Assembly: GCA_022925895.1 (NCBI GenBank)
Contig: JAKSYS010000010.1
Coordinates: 1 to 64,000, forward strand
Source of the DNA: Fragilaria crotonensis
Lineage: Eukaryota; Bacillariophyta; Fragilariophyceae; Fragilariales; Fragilariaceae
Reading direction: 5' to 3'
DNA: 64,000 nt
Part shown: positions 1-10,369 of the stretch, in pieces
How the letters are laid out: each line of letters begins with the position of its first letter
Numbering within the stretch: position 1 is the first letter of the stretch
Notes under the pieces: generated by a model
Told to the model about the DNA's origin: nothing
The model's input: the letters and a program-made list of their open reading frames with translations, nothing else
The model's database searches: none
Translations under genes and position numbers: made by a program

Positions 1-659
1 TAACCCCTAACCCCTAACCCCTAACCCTAACCCCTAACTCCCTAACCCTAACCCCTAACCCCTAACCCCTAACCCCTAACCCCTAACCCTAACCCCTAAC
101 CCCCTAACCCTAACCCCTAACCCTAACCCTAACCCTAACTCCCTAACCCCTAACCCCTAACCCTAACCCCTAACCCTAACTCCCTAACCCCTAACCCCTA
201 ACCCTAACCCTAACCTCCTCCTCTCCTAACCCCTAATCCCTAACCCTAACCCTAACCCTAACTCCCTAACCCCTAACCCCTAACCCTAACCCTAACCCCT
301 AACCCCTAACTCCTAACCTCAACCCCTAACCCCTAACCCTAACCCTAACCCTAACCCTAACCCCTAACCCTAAACCCTAACCCCTAACCCTAACCCCTAA
401 CCCTAACCCTAACCCTAACCCCTAACCCCTAACCCTAACCCTAACCCCTAACCCTCTAACCCCTAACCCCTAACCCCAACCCCTAACCCTAACCCCTAAC
501 CCCTAACCCTAACCCCTAACCCCTAACCCTAACCCCTAACCCTAACCCCTAACCCCTAACCCCTAACCCTAACCCTAACCCCAACCCTAACCCCTAACTC
601 CCTAACCCTAACCCCTAACCCCTAACCCTAACCCTAACCCCTAACCCCTAACCCCTAAT
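1..659. repeat. Telomere, mixed CCCTAA/CCCCTAA repeat
   Basis: The first 659 bases are an almost uninterrupted run of CCCTAA and CCCCTAA units, so the G-rich strand (TTAGGG/TTAGGGG) runs outward and this is the physical left end of a chromosome. The two unit lengths are interspersed rather than in blocks. Rare variants occur (CTCCCTAA, AACTCC, and a CCTCCTCCTCTCC interruption near 215-228). No gene lies within it. Confidence 0.98.
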
Positions 660-1312
660 CATCGTGGAGGACACCGGGTGCAGCCACACGAGGGCTATGG
701 AGTGGATGCACCCCGTGGTACTCGAAGGTATGGCGTGCCTGCTGGTGATGCCAATCGTGGAGATTCGTGGGTTGGCTTATCACGTGGACGCGGATCGTAC
801 CGGAAAAGCGGTGGTGGGAAGACGGTTGTCGATCAGGCTTCCAATGTCTTCGGAAGCGAACGCGAAAGAGATGTGCAGCGATAAGTTGTGAAATTCATAA
901 ATGCGTTATCGTTCACCTTACTGGAATTCTAGCTCCATGAGTGAACATAACCTATTGTCTAGCAATATGTGGGTGTTGGTAGTTTCGTTGCCTGGGAGGT
1001 CAAGAACTGACAAAATGATGCTTCAGACGTGTAAATTTGTTCGATATACGCCTGGAAGGTACCGGGCGGTTTCGCTTGGAGGAAGTTTTGCGATAGTAAT
1101 CGTCGCAATCGGCCCTTCACGGGGCAGCTGTTGATGGAAACGACAGGACTGATAATTCCGTTAACCATTCGTATTGGAGGAGTGCTTGATGATGGCATGA
1201 TGGGAATGATGAGTTTGTTATGGATGAGCCGTGATGTTTGTGTGCCTGTGAAACAAAGTCATAGCCGGGAGCCGCGCCAATTTCGCTAGTACTGAATTCT
1301 ACTTGGATCGAT
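660..1312. other. Subtelomeric unique sequence, no gene seen
   Basis: Between the telomere and the first copy of the CCCCCTTAGG module I see no domain, motif or repeat. Short open frames (for example 664-891) have no recognisable composition and overlap each other in several frames. Confidence 0.6.
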
Positions 1313-1482
1313 CGTAACTCCCGACGTACAAAATCGAGCGTCCAACGTAGGAATCATTACTGGGGGATCCCTCTCGACGTACAAAAATGTCCCTCCCGAC
1401 GTACAAAATCACTCCCGACGTATCTAATAAAAGTATCCATACCTTATGATAATTTATTGACATAAAAGCTCGCCCCCTTAGG
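1313..1482. repeat. CCCCCTTAGG module, copy A
   Basis: First of five short dispersed copies. It begins with CGTAACTCCCGACGTAC, contains several spaced CTCCCGACGTAC units, passes through an AT-rich stretch and ends CGCCCCCTTAGG. The sequence immediately before and after it differs from that around the other copies. Copies A and C form one subfamily (CCCGACGTA units); B, D and E form another (GGCTCC-TGTGGTAC or CCCAATGCAAATTT units). Confidence 0.75.
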
Positions 1483-2155
1483 GAATCAAAACTACTCACC
1501 TAAGTAGATCCATTCCCATTTCAAATTAGCGATGCCCATTTCAAACATCTCTAATTAATCCAAAAATCATTTTGAATGAGTTTAAGTCTCATCCACATCA
1601 AACCCGAGACTGTTAAGTAACTCCCCACACAATTTGAAATGAGAAACAACTTATCTGTTGTTACCAACACTCTCTGTGTTTCTAATCTCATTTCAAACGC
1701 GACCTCATCCAAGACCAAAGAGATGAGAATCCAATTCACTCCAACATTCACTTTTCATTTCATTTCCTTCTCACAATTGTCAATTTAGTACATTCATTAA
1801 GCCTACATTTTTCCTTCCTGTAAAATATTCCAGCCTCACCATAGTCAACCATGATTGATCACCATGGCGAAACTATCGGCGAACCTGTCATCCGTCCTTT
1901 GTCCGTTGCTCAGTACTCGAGTACCGACCACTGTACCACCGTACAGCGGTCCATTAACTCGAGTACTATCAACTTCTGATACGATGCGATATGTAGAAGT
2001 ATCTAGTACACTATAGTGTGCTTTCGCCTACTGTACAGTATGATCTACTCGGAGTATGCAATCATAACATGTTCCCATTTTACATTATGCAGTACTACGG
2101 TACTGCGTAGCAGAATGCACACGCGTGCATGCTAAAGAACGTACTACCCCACTTC
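1483..2155. other. AT-rich spacer, no gene seen
   Basis: This stretch of about 670 bp has CATTTCAAA-rich sequence to about 1760. After that it has GTAC-rich sequence with many short palindromes (GAGTAC, AGTACT). No coding frame is supported. Confidence 0.55.
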
Positions 2156-2440
2156 CCATGACTAGTTATTGAATAAAAATAGTATTCGATAACTCGCCAT
2201 ATCCCACAAATGGCGAGTTATCGATTACAATGCGTATTCGATAACTCACCATATCCAACACATGACTAGTTATATCGAATAAAAATAGTATTCGATAACT
2301 CGCCATATCCCACAAATGGCGAGTTATCGATTACGATGCGTATTCGATAACTCACCATATCCAAACACATGACTAGTTATCGATTAAATATCGTAATCGA
2401 AAACTCATCATAATCAACACATGACTAGTTATCAAATGGA
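2156..2440. repeat. 52-bp palindromic tandem repeat, array 1
   Basis: Units carry ATCGATAACTCGCCATATC and ACACATGACTAGTTATC. The anchor CACATGAC or its CACAAATGG variant falls at about 2259, 2311, 2366 and 2418, spacing 52-55 bp. In two places the arms CGATAACTCGCCAT and ATGGCGAGTTATCG face each other across about 9 bases, a potential cruciform. The same family recurs at 31.6-33.2 kb. Confidence 0.8.
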
Positions 2441-3480
2441 ACGAAACGGTCCTGCTGAGTTGGTATAAATCGATTTGCAGAAGCATTTTGGAGTTTCCAA
2501 TCATTGTTGTTATGTGCACCGACGCCGTATTTCATACTGTATTTCCACCAAAAATAGTCCAATTGAAGATCTGAAACAAGCGACGATGAGACAAAAGACC
2601 CTCAAACAAAGTTTGATAGTAGGCTATCGAACGAAACGTACCGGTTAACGATGCAAACAGCTGAATGGCGAACGAATTTCGAGTTTTGAATCGTGATTGC
2701 CATGTTGACCATCTTTGCATTTCATTATCTATCTTCACCAAAAATAATCCAATTGAAAATCTGAAACAACGGACGATGAGACAAATAACCCTCGAACAAA
2801 GTTTGATAGTAGGTCATCGAACGAAACGTACCGGTTAAGGATGCAATCAACAGAATGGCGAACGAATTTCAAGTTTTGAATCGTGATTGCCATGTTGACC
2901 ATCTCTGCATTTCATTATCCATCTTCACCAAAAATAGTCCAATTGAAAATCTGAAACAACGGACGTTGAGACAAATCATCCCCGAACAAAGTTTGATTGT
3001 AGTCCATCGAATGAAACGTACCGGTTAATGATGCAAACAGCTGAATGGCGAACGAATTTCGAGTTTTGAATCGTGATTGGCATGTTGACCACCTCTGCAT
3101 TTCATTCTCTATCTTTACTAAAAATAGTCTGATCAAAAATCTGAAACGACGGACGTTGAGAATAATCAACCTCGAACAAAGTTTGACAGTAGGTGAGCGA
3201 ACGAAACGTACCAGAAGAGGATGCAAATATCAGAATCGAGAACGAAATTCGTGTTTTTAATGGTGACTGGCATTTCGACCACCTCTGCATTTCATGCTGT
3301 ATCTTTACGAATAGAAGTCAAATTCAAAATCTGAAACGACGGACGTTAAGAGGGATGAAACACAAAGAATGTTGCACAGTAGTTCTTTGAACAAAACGCA
3401 CATGCCGAGTTTGTAAACTACATTTTGCAGCACAAATTTTGAGTTGTCGGTCTGGTGTAACAAGGGTGCAACATGGGAGA
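2441..3480. repeat. 190-bp satellite, array 1
   Basis: The anchor ACGAAACGTA or a close variant recurs at 2441, 2631, 2821, 3011, 3201 and 3391, exactly 190 bp apart. The three middle units are close to identical: GTACCGGTTAAC, GATGCAAACAGC, GCGAACGAATTTCGAG and TTGCATTTCATT recur in order. The outer units are degenerate. Open frames here are repeat artefacts. Confidence 0.92.
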
Positions 3481-3530
3481 AAAAGGTATCAAAACCAGAA
3501 TTGAATGTACCACAGAACGCGTAGGTTCTC

Positions 3531-3690
3531 CATAGCTCCCAATGCAAATTTCCTTAAGTAATCAGTGGCTCTTGATGCAGAAAAATGGCTCCCGATGCAA
3601 ATTTGCCTAAGAAAAATGGCTCCTGATGTATCAAGTAAATATATTTATGCCTGAGGAAAATTTATCTAGTTCGAACCCCGCCCCCTTAGG
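3531..3690. repeat. CCCCCTTAGG module, copy B
   Basis: The module starts around CATAGCTCCCAATGC, carries repeated GGCTCC-TGATG units, then the conserved block CAAGTAAATATATTTATGCC, CTGAGGAAAATTTATC, GTTCGAACCCCG and the terminal CCCCCTTAGG. It joins the end of the 190-bp satellite to the broken 3' end of LINE1. Confidence 0.8.
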
Positions 3691-6600
3691 GATAATAATG
3701 CATATCCTTCCGCTCGAAACGATGTAGGTCGAGGACCCCGAGCCGGACCCATACCGGTGGCAACTCGCGTACCGTCCGATGCACTGAGCGCCCAGCCAAA
3801 TGAGCCTTGTGTGTTGTACCTGACGGAACCATCACTCACGGCACAAAATCCCGGCGTCAGCATTGTACATAGTGTATATGGATCCGCTAACATTGTTGTA
3901 TGATATAAAAGATCCACTTCCCATGAGTCCAGGGAGCGAATGAACTCGTCAAAGGTTGCACATACTTGCGGAGGTGGAGGAGAGACATATCGGCCGCTCT
4001 GAGCGAGGTTGGGACTCCAAGCGTCTTGGGTGATATGATAAGATACATCGGTTGGGTGTGCATCAATCGGTAAGTCGTCAAATGGTATTGCTGTATTTGT
4101 TCTCGTGTGATACCGTTGGTGACCTCGTTTATAGATGTGATATGAGCCATGCATACGAATTGCCAGTCGGGATCCAAATGAATATGCAAAGTGACGTTGA
4201 CGTTGTGCACGACGTGGAAGCTTCCATGATCCTAGAGGTTGATAAAGCTTCCCTGTTGCGTCGCTCCATAGGGTATTTGCCTTTTTCCACAGCTTCCATT
4301 CCGCATCGGACGGACGATCCTGGTTTACGCGGACGCACTGTGTGACACTGCTGTATAGAGAGAATTGTCCTTCTCGTTTGCTCATGTCTAATTGTAGCCC
4401 GTTGTTTGTGGAAATATCAGAGACGGTTACAGCCTGCAGATATAACCTGCAATAGTTGATACGGCGTATTTGAGCTGGCTGGAATTGGCGCGACTCAAGG
4501 ACGTGATCCATCAAGTACGAATCGTGCTCTCGTTGTAACGGTGGAATACCGGGATCGTCTACTTCAATAGTTGCGTCGATCGTTGATAAGAACGTGCGAA
4601 GAGACGCAATCCATTTTGATTCCAAGTGTGGCATGCTAGTGTGAACGTCCTGGAGAATCGATTGGGAGGTACCAGCTGTCATATGTGTCCATGCTAATGC
4701 ACACCGCAACAATTTTCCTGTTGTCGAATGTTGTCGCTAGTGCCGTAGAAATGTCATTACTTGTCCGACGCCTTGTTGTACGTAGAGATGGCCGAAACTG
4801 GCACCTCCGTACTCTAATGGTCCATACAAGATCTCCCGCTTTGTGTGTCGATTATAGCCACACTTTGCTATGATAATTTGCATGGCGCTTCGTTGGACTC
4901 GATCGAGTTGTGCGTATGTCAGGGATGAGCATGCCAAGGGGTATCCGACACTCGGTAAGTAACATGCGTAATAATATGTCCACGTTTCCAATGGTGTCAT
5001 TTGACATTTCCATAAGAATGCCGTACTCTCGTCACTTTTCTCCCTCATCTTTTTATACTGAGTGTATTGAGAGCCTGCCGGTTCTTTGTAGTGGCCTAGT
5101 GTTTTATGAGCCGAGAAGGGGGACAAAAACTCGAGATGATGTTCTGCATGAGTGAATGGGTCGATCACTGAAATGGGATTTGGTACCAGAATCTTGTTAC
5201 TCGTGAGTACTGGGTCTCCTTGGATAGAAAATTGCCACGCTGCCAAGTGACAAGAACATTTCGAGAGCTCCAAAGCTCCTCCACTAGCTCCTAGGAGATT
5301 GGACCAAGCTTGAGCATTTGTTTTCAATTTTTGTATCATTGTTGGGAGTGTGTCGGGTGTTTCGTCCTCCATGAAACAATTTGTCTGTCCGTTACTGTCA
5401 TCCACAAAACCAATCATTCCAATCGTCATGTGCTCTGATCTATCCGGACGGCAATACTGAGCACTGTGTGATATTTCTTCATAACAATCAAATAAGACAC
5501 TTGACAAGAAACACCAGATCATCGGGGAGTTTCCGCTTCCTTGTCCTGTTCCGTAGATTGGCCATTCGTCCGAATGTGTATAGCCTGTTTCTGCTAGGCC
5601 ACTATCGGTGCGAATGTGATATTCTGCGAGTTGTAATGTTTTTGCATTCGTCAATGTCGAAAACGGAGAAACGCCAAACTTTTTACTAACCATCATGGCA
5701 AGGTTTGGAATAATACGGTCGTAACATGCTGTTGCGTCGTAATTTGTTTGCACCAGCATTTTTCGTGAGGCTCGGGATATCTCAAACTGCAGTTCTTCGA
5801 TGAGTACCGGATCCTGTGCATTGCGACGCGGACGAGATCCATATTGTCCTTCGTTCAATTCCCGCAAAGCTTCTGCTTGATATAATGCAATCCGCCATTT
5901 TATTCCCAACGTCAGGTTGTAATCAGCCTCATAGATGTGAATGACCCGGGTACGATGGATGCGAACATTGTTTTTGTCCTTAAATAATATGGTGTTTGCC
6001 ACTGTATGCCAACGACGATAAGTATAGCCGCGCTCAAGGGCATAGTTCAACATCCGAACATGAAGCTCCAATAATTGTTGTTGCATTCGATTCCATTTGT
6101 CTTGTTTTCCCCGAAGTTCTGTGTCATCAGTATCGATGTCAGAATACTTGTGGCGCGATATTAATGCTTTATAATGTCCCAAATGTAGTCCCGATGGTGA
6201 CGTTGTCGTGGATTCGGTCCAAACTTTTAATTTGCTGATATACTCATCCGTTGAAATTGTTGGGTGCGTTTGCAAAGCTGCCATTTCAGCCGTCTGTTTC
6301 AAATGTTGCACCAATAACCTCACGTTGGATTCCAGTTGTGAACAATCGTATGTTCCATCCAATATAGAAGCACTGGCGTGGCCATCTCCGCAAAAACCTA
6401 AATCCCCTGAAAGCGGTGGGACGGTAAAAGGAGTACCATGCGCTTGCCCAAAATGATCGCGATTGCGCTGTTGTAAATGCTGTAAAACTTCTGTCGGAAC
6501 ATCGATTTGGCGCCAATGTATACATGTTTTTGGATCTGCACCTGGGATATCTGGAATTTCGATGCGTGTGATACCTTGACGCGTGCCTGGATTGCGTAAC

Positions 6601-8426
6601 TTCCTGAGCTTGGAGAACAATTCTTTGACATCTTCTGCCTTTCGTAGTCTGCGAAGTCGTTTAGCTGATGTGTGGTCTGACGCGAGCGCTGATGTTTCCA
6701 AATCCTTAATTTTTTGTGTACGTTCAGCGTCCCGTCGGGAATAACTTTCTTTAACAATTTGACGCACATCCGCCTTGGCCTGGCGAAGTTGCGCAGTACA
6801 TTCCTGCAGAGTCATGGATGTGGGGAATTCCTCTAACTCAAATGGTGAGATTGATTGATATTCCTGCAACTGGACGTCATGATCGATTCCTGTTTTCCAC
6901 TGAGAAATGCATTTCGAAAAGAATGATGCACGGCGACGGGCTGCCACTAACTCAAGGGACCAAGCGGGACTACCAAACTTTTTCATCTGTTTTTCTGCGG
7001 CAAGGCTCGCGGCCAAAATATCTTTATCCAACCTCTCGGCATATTCGTGACGGTTCCCAGGGTGATCCAAGCGTTCCATGCGTTCAAATGCATTATGCTG
7101 GACCAGCAAATCATATTTTGTTTCGATGTATTGAGTCACTTGTGAAATGTTGCTCGTGCGTAAGGTTCGCGCTGCTTGACTTTCGAGGGACTGGGTTGGT
7201 GTTCCCAATAAAGTAACTGTGTCAAAATTAAGGAAATACGCGCGGTGGTCCGTGTGAAATCGAGCGTTGAATGATTCATATCCAGCTCGTCTCAAGGAGT
7301 TTGCAACATGATTTGTTGCAAGTGCATAATCTAAGCGGGTACGTCCTCTAGCGTATGTAGCTGGCGGTATGCTGGAGTGGCGGGCTGCCATAAGATCAAT
7401 CAATTGGAAGTCTGCAGCAAGTTTTGGCATTCCGTCTGGGTCGTGTCCGAACGGTTCATTGAAATCGCCCACAAGCAGAATTTCATGACCTTTCTCTCGA
7501 TACTTTTGAATATATGAAGACAGATCTCGACGAAATGCTGTTCTGGGATTTAATATGGTATCCTGCGCACTCATTAATAATGACTTCTGTTGCGACGCCG
7601 CTGTGATACTCCCTGTAACAATTGCTGTCCCAACTACTTGGTAGGCTGAAATAACTGTAACGTGCAATCCATTGCGTCCCTGTAACGTTTGACTAACCCA
7701 GCGTCCCCATTTGTCTTTTTCTTGGTGCTGTATTTTTCCCGTCACATCTCCTGCGCTAACGATGAACGTTCCTCCAGGCTTGTACGTATTTGTAAAGGGA
7801 ATTGGTGTTGTTCCAAAAATAACCCGAGAACGACGCCAATGCTGGCGACTGGTGGAATAGAGGATACTGCGGACTTGGGTCTGATCGGAGTCCAGATTAT
7901 GTTCTTGTCCGCACATCATATCTGCCTGGACTTCTTTTTGGACTTCGCAAACTGTATCGAATTGCCCTCCTCGTCGATCGAGACTTAATCCGTTGACATT
8001 CATAGCGTATATCCGCGTGTGGTGTTCAGACTTTTCCTGTAATGTGTCGCCCCACGGTTCATTGGCACGTTGATTCTCTATAGTGAGAAGGATTGGTCGG
8101 TTACCATCAGGTACTGGAAGGTCTTGTCCGCGCCTTCGTTGAAACAAGTTGGTCCACTGTGTTGTCGCTTCTTGCAATGCTGTTGGGTGTATCGGGACGG
8201 AGGCTGGAGGCGGATGTGCTGGAGCTATCCGTTGTGTTGGTTGTATACGTTGACGAAATGTGTGCCAGATCGTTTGTATCGGTGTCAATGGTTGGATCCT
8301 GATGGTATTTGGTGTGCTATTGAGATGTGGGAGTGCGTTTGGTGTCGAACTGATATCTGGTATGTTTTGGTTTGGTGGGACATCCTCATGTACCACATTT
8401 GGGTTTTGCATTGCGTACTCACTCAT
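3691..8426 (-). pseudogene. LINE1 ORF2: endonuclease-reverse transcriptase-RNase H, one nonsense codon, 3' truncated
   Basis: Translation starts at an ATG that overlaps the ORF1 stop in ATGA (8423-8426). In order: a proline-rich leader; an APE-like endonuclease from about residue 140 (MNVNGLS, CQEHNLD, VGDFNEPFG, FHTDHRAYF); reverse transcriptase with motif A NYDATACYDR (about 5.71-5.75 kb), motif B GTGQGSGNSP and motif C FVDD (about 5.4 kb); then a linker and the start of RNase H (AVSDGS, AEGYALLSL). A single TAG at 4737-4739 interrupts the frame where LINE2 encodes tryptophan (HWR), and the same frame continues to 3691. The rest of RNase H and the C-terminal zinc motif seen in LINE2 are absent. 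The final codons of the open frame (to 3666) are module B sequence. The enzyme would nick target DNA and copy the element RNA in the nucleus. Confidence 0.9.
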
Positions 8427-10282
8427 TTCATTGGTGATGATGGCGTATCTGTCGCCGCCAGGGCTGACAAATACTTATGGGAATCTTGTAGATCCTTTTC
8501 ATCGGTGAACAACTTTTTTCCCGGAGTGGCGCGCACGTCTTGGCGCTTCTCACTCGGAGGGTTGTCGTCTGCATTTTCTGCAGCGTTTCGTTTATTGTCT
8601 GGATTTGGAACTGTGGTCGCTAGAGCTAGCTTGAACTGTTGGATCATATCCTGCATGTCTCTTCGCAATTCATGAATTTCCAGTTTTGTCTGGATTGCTT
8701 CGAGTTTGAGCGTTTCGGTTGCTTCTTCTTGAAATGTTGCCTTTACCTTAGCCGTCTGGGTTTCTTGAACCCTCTGTGCAATATCATCCAACCTTTGAGC
8801 CTTAAGTTGTTCAATTTCGAGTCGTTGGGCGGCAATAATCTGATTTGCATGATCAGCAGCAGCTTGATGAGCTTCCGTCATTGTTTCGAGGTCATTCTTT
8901 CTGACATAATCGGCGTATGTTTTTGTATCTGAGATCTCTGATATAGATGCTTTTGTCTGTGAATCCGAAGGAGCTCCTGTTTGTGGCGATTGTGTACGGG
9001 GGATATCAATGTCAGCGTACGTAAATACTTTTGTAGCATTGATACTGTTTGCAAAATAATCATCGTCTTGGCCCGTTGGTAGGTCCATTGACATAAAAGA
9101 AGCGTTACTTTGAGTCATCCATGAGTTTTCCCCACTTGAAAGGCCATCATCATACAATGGTTTGACACGTGCGGGACCCGCAAATTGATCGTCCCAGGGT
9201 TGAGCGTCGCTCGGAATTTCGTTTTTAACCCAGTTTCCCAACGACGATGACAATGTCTGTCTTGCTGCTTTAAACAACTCTTTATCGACAAGGACACTAT
9301 AACGCCCCAGATCGTGGACCTTAGGAGAAGGGAGGATTTCCTTGACACCAGCTGTTTGTAGAATGCGGTCTTGGAGGTAAAACATCATGTCATCGGTAAT
9401 GTTTTGTAAAATGATAACCATTGTTGAGGTTAGCAATTTTGTCTGGTATCGAATCGCTTTTTCATAACCTTCCGGGTACTTGCGGCGCAGTGTGTATGGA
9501 GCAAACTCAGGAGTAGTACCAACCAATGACTTCAATACCTGCAACATCTTGACGGAGTCTTCACTGAGGACTTCGATGGCATACGCTTTTGTGGAGACAG
9601 TGTGAGTTGCGTGGCGAATTTGGGGAGAGGTGAACACGAAGCGGAAGATTGGGATTTTGATCTTGTTAGCCAAGGGTTTAGAATGAAGGTGTGTATTGAA
9701 CTTAGCTGCGGCTTGACTGCGGTTAAAGAATGATGGGTCGTGTCCAGTAACAAATCCAAGACGAGTAGTATCCCATTGTGTTTCGTCCCACTGATGGTCC
9801 GTCACATAACACTGGTAATCTTTCATTATCTTGCTGACACTTGGAGTTGCTTTGATCTTACTGATACTTTCGTTGGTAATGATGCGATGGAGAATGTAAT
9901 AGGTAGTATTGCGACGGTCATCTCGTCCTGTAGATTTCTGGTACAATTTGAATTGTTTCTGATGAATGGTTTGATCAGTCCACTTCAACGGGTCAATATC
10001 TTCAACATGTTGGTTTTGGTTGTTCATAATGATCACATCAGTACCAAATGCAGCCTGAACGGCCTGCATCCAATGGGTATGGATGATGCTAGGTGCGATT
10101 TTATGTTGTGTGGTTCCGGAGTACACGAAACTGAATTTGAGGACTTTTGAGATCATCTGCGATTCGTTTTCGTTGCTCGTTTTACCGTTGTTGACAGTCA
10201 CATCAGACATGTCATCGTGACTAGCTGGATTGGCATGAGACTTGCCGGGGTCGTGGGATTTACCATGAGAAGTTTTCGACAT
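8423..10282 (-). CDS. LINE1 ORF1 protein
   Basis: This is an intact frame of 619 residues from the ATG at 10282. The frame is open upstream to 10378 but that part is leader and flanking DNA, and the chosen start fits the LINE2 ORF1 alignment. The N-terminal part is similar to LINE2 ORF1 throughout: the HTHW/HTQW, QFKLYQKS/QFKLHQKS and GFVTGHDP/GFVTGFNP motifs align. A serine/glutamine-rich middle is followed by a strongly predicted coiled coil (residues about 490-570) and a short basic tail. It has no CCHC knuckle or RRM that I can see. By position it is the nucleic-acid-binding ORF1 protein that packages the element RNA; that role is inferred. Its TGA overlaps the ORF2 ATG. Confidence 0.85.
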   Translation of the reverse strand: MSKTSHGKSHDPGKSHANPASHDDMSDVTVNNGKTSNENESQMISKVLKFSFVYSGTTQHKIAPSIIHTHWMQAVQAAFGTDVIIMNNQNQHVEDIDPLKWTDQTIHQKQFKLYQKSTGRDDRRNTTYYILHRIITNESISKIKATPSVSKIMKDYQCYVTDHQWDETQWDTTRLGFVTGHDPSFFNRSQAAAKFNTHLHSKPLANKIKIPIFRFVFTSPQIRHATHTVSTKAYAIEVLSEDSVKMLQVLKSLVGTTPEFAPYTLRRKYPEGYEKAIRYQTKLLTSTMVIILQNITDDMMFYLQDRILQTAGVKEILPSPKVHDLGRYSVLVDKELFKAARQTLSSSLGNWVKNEIPSDAQPWDDQFAGPARVKPLYDDGLSSGENSWMTQSNASFMSMDLPTGQDDDYFANSINATKVFTYADIDIPRTQSPQTGAPSDSQTKASISEISDTKTYADYVRKNDLETMTEAHQAAADHANQIIAAQRLEIEQLKAQRLDDIAQRVQETQTAKVKATFQEEATETLKLEAIQTKLEIHELRRDMQDMIQQFKLALATTVPNPDNKRNAAENADDNPPSEKRQDVRATPGKKLFTDEKDLQDSHKYLSALAATDTPSSPMK

Positions 10283-10369
10283 GGTCGAGAGCGTTGGATA
10301 GGAGGGGCTACGCACGTAACCCGTAGAGATTTTACTATGACTTTTCAACTTCACTAGAGTTAAAAATCT

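Larger units (their letters stand above)
3691..10369 (-). mobile_element. LINE1: two-ORF non-LTR retrotransposon, 3' end missing
   Basis: This is a non-LTR retrotransposon in minus orientation with a 5' leader, ORF1, and an ORF2 encoding an APE-type endonuclease, reverse transcriptase and RNase H. The 5' end is placed at 10369 because the following 80 bases align with the leader of LINE2, whose own 5' end is fixed by a target-site duplication (shared TAGTGAA, CATA, AAAATC, ACG blocks). Upstream sequence belongs to a transposase gene, so LINE1 integrated there. The 3' end is cut inside RNase H at 3691, where module B begins. Loss of the 3' end is not the usual 5' truncation of LINEs and implies a later rearrangement. 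Confidence 0.9.

Noticed and set aside
664-891. Open frame right after the telomere
   Set aside because: No recognisable domain; several frames are open here and the composition is not protein-like.
2160-2430. CRISPR-like array from the 52-bp repeat
   Set aside because: There are no unique spacers: the whole unit repeats, the window is eukaryotic, and no cas genes are present.
3670-3690. tRNA-derived SINE based on GGGTTCGAAC on the minus strand of the module
   Set aside because: The B-box-like sequence is at the module's edge and no A box lies 30-60 bp before it within the repeat. Not enough to call a SINE or a tRNA.
8070-8675. 201-codon plus-strand frame across the LINE1 ORF1/ORF2 junction
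   Set aside because: Antisense shadow of two well-supported minus-strand frames.
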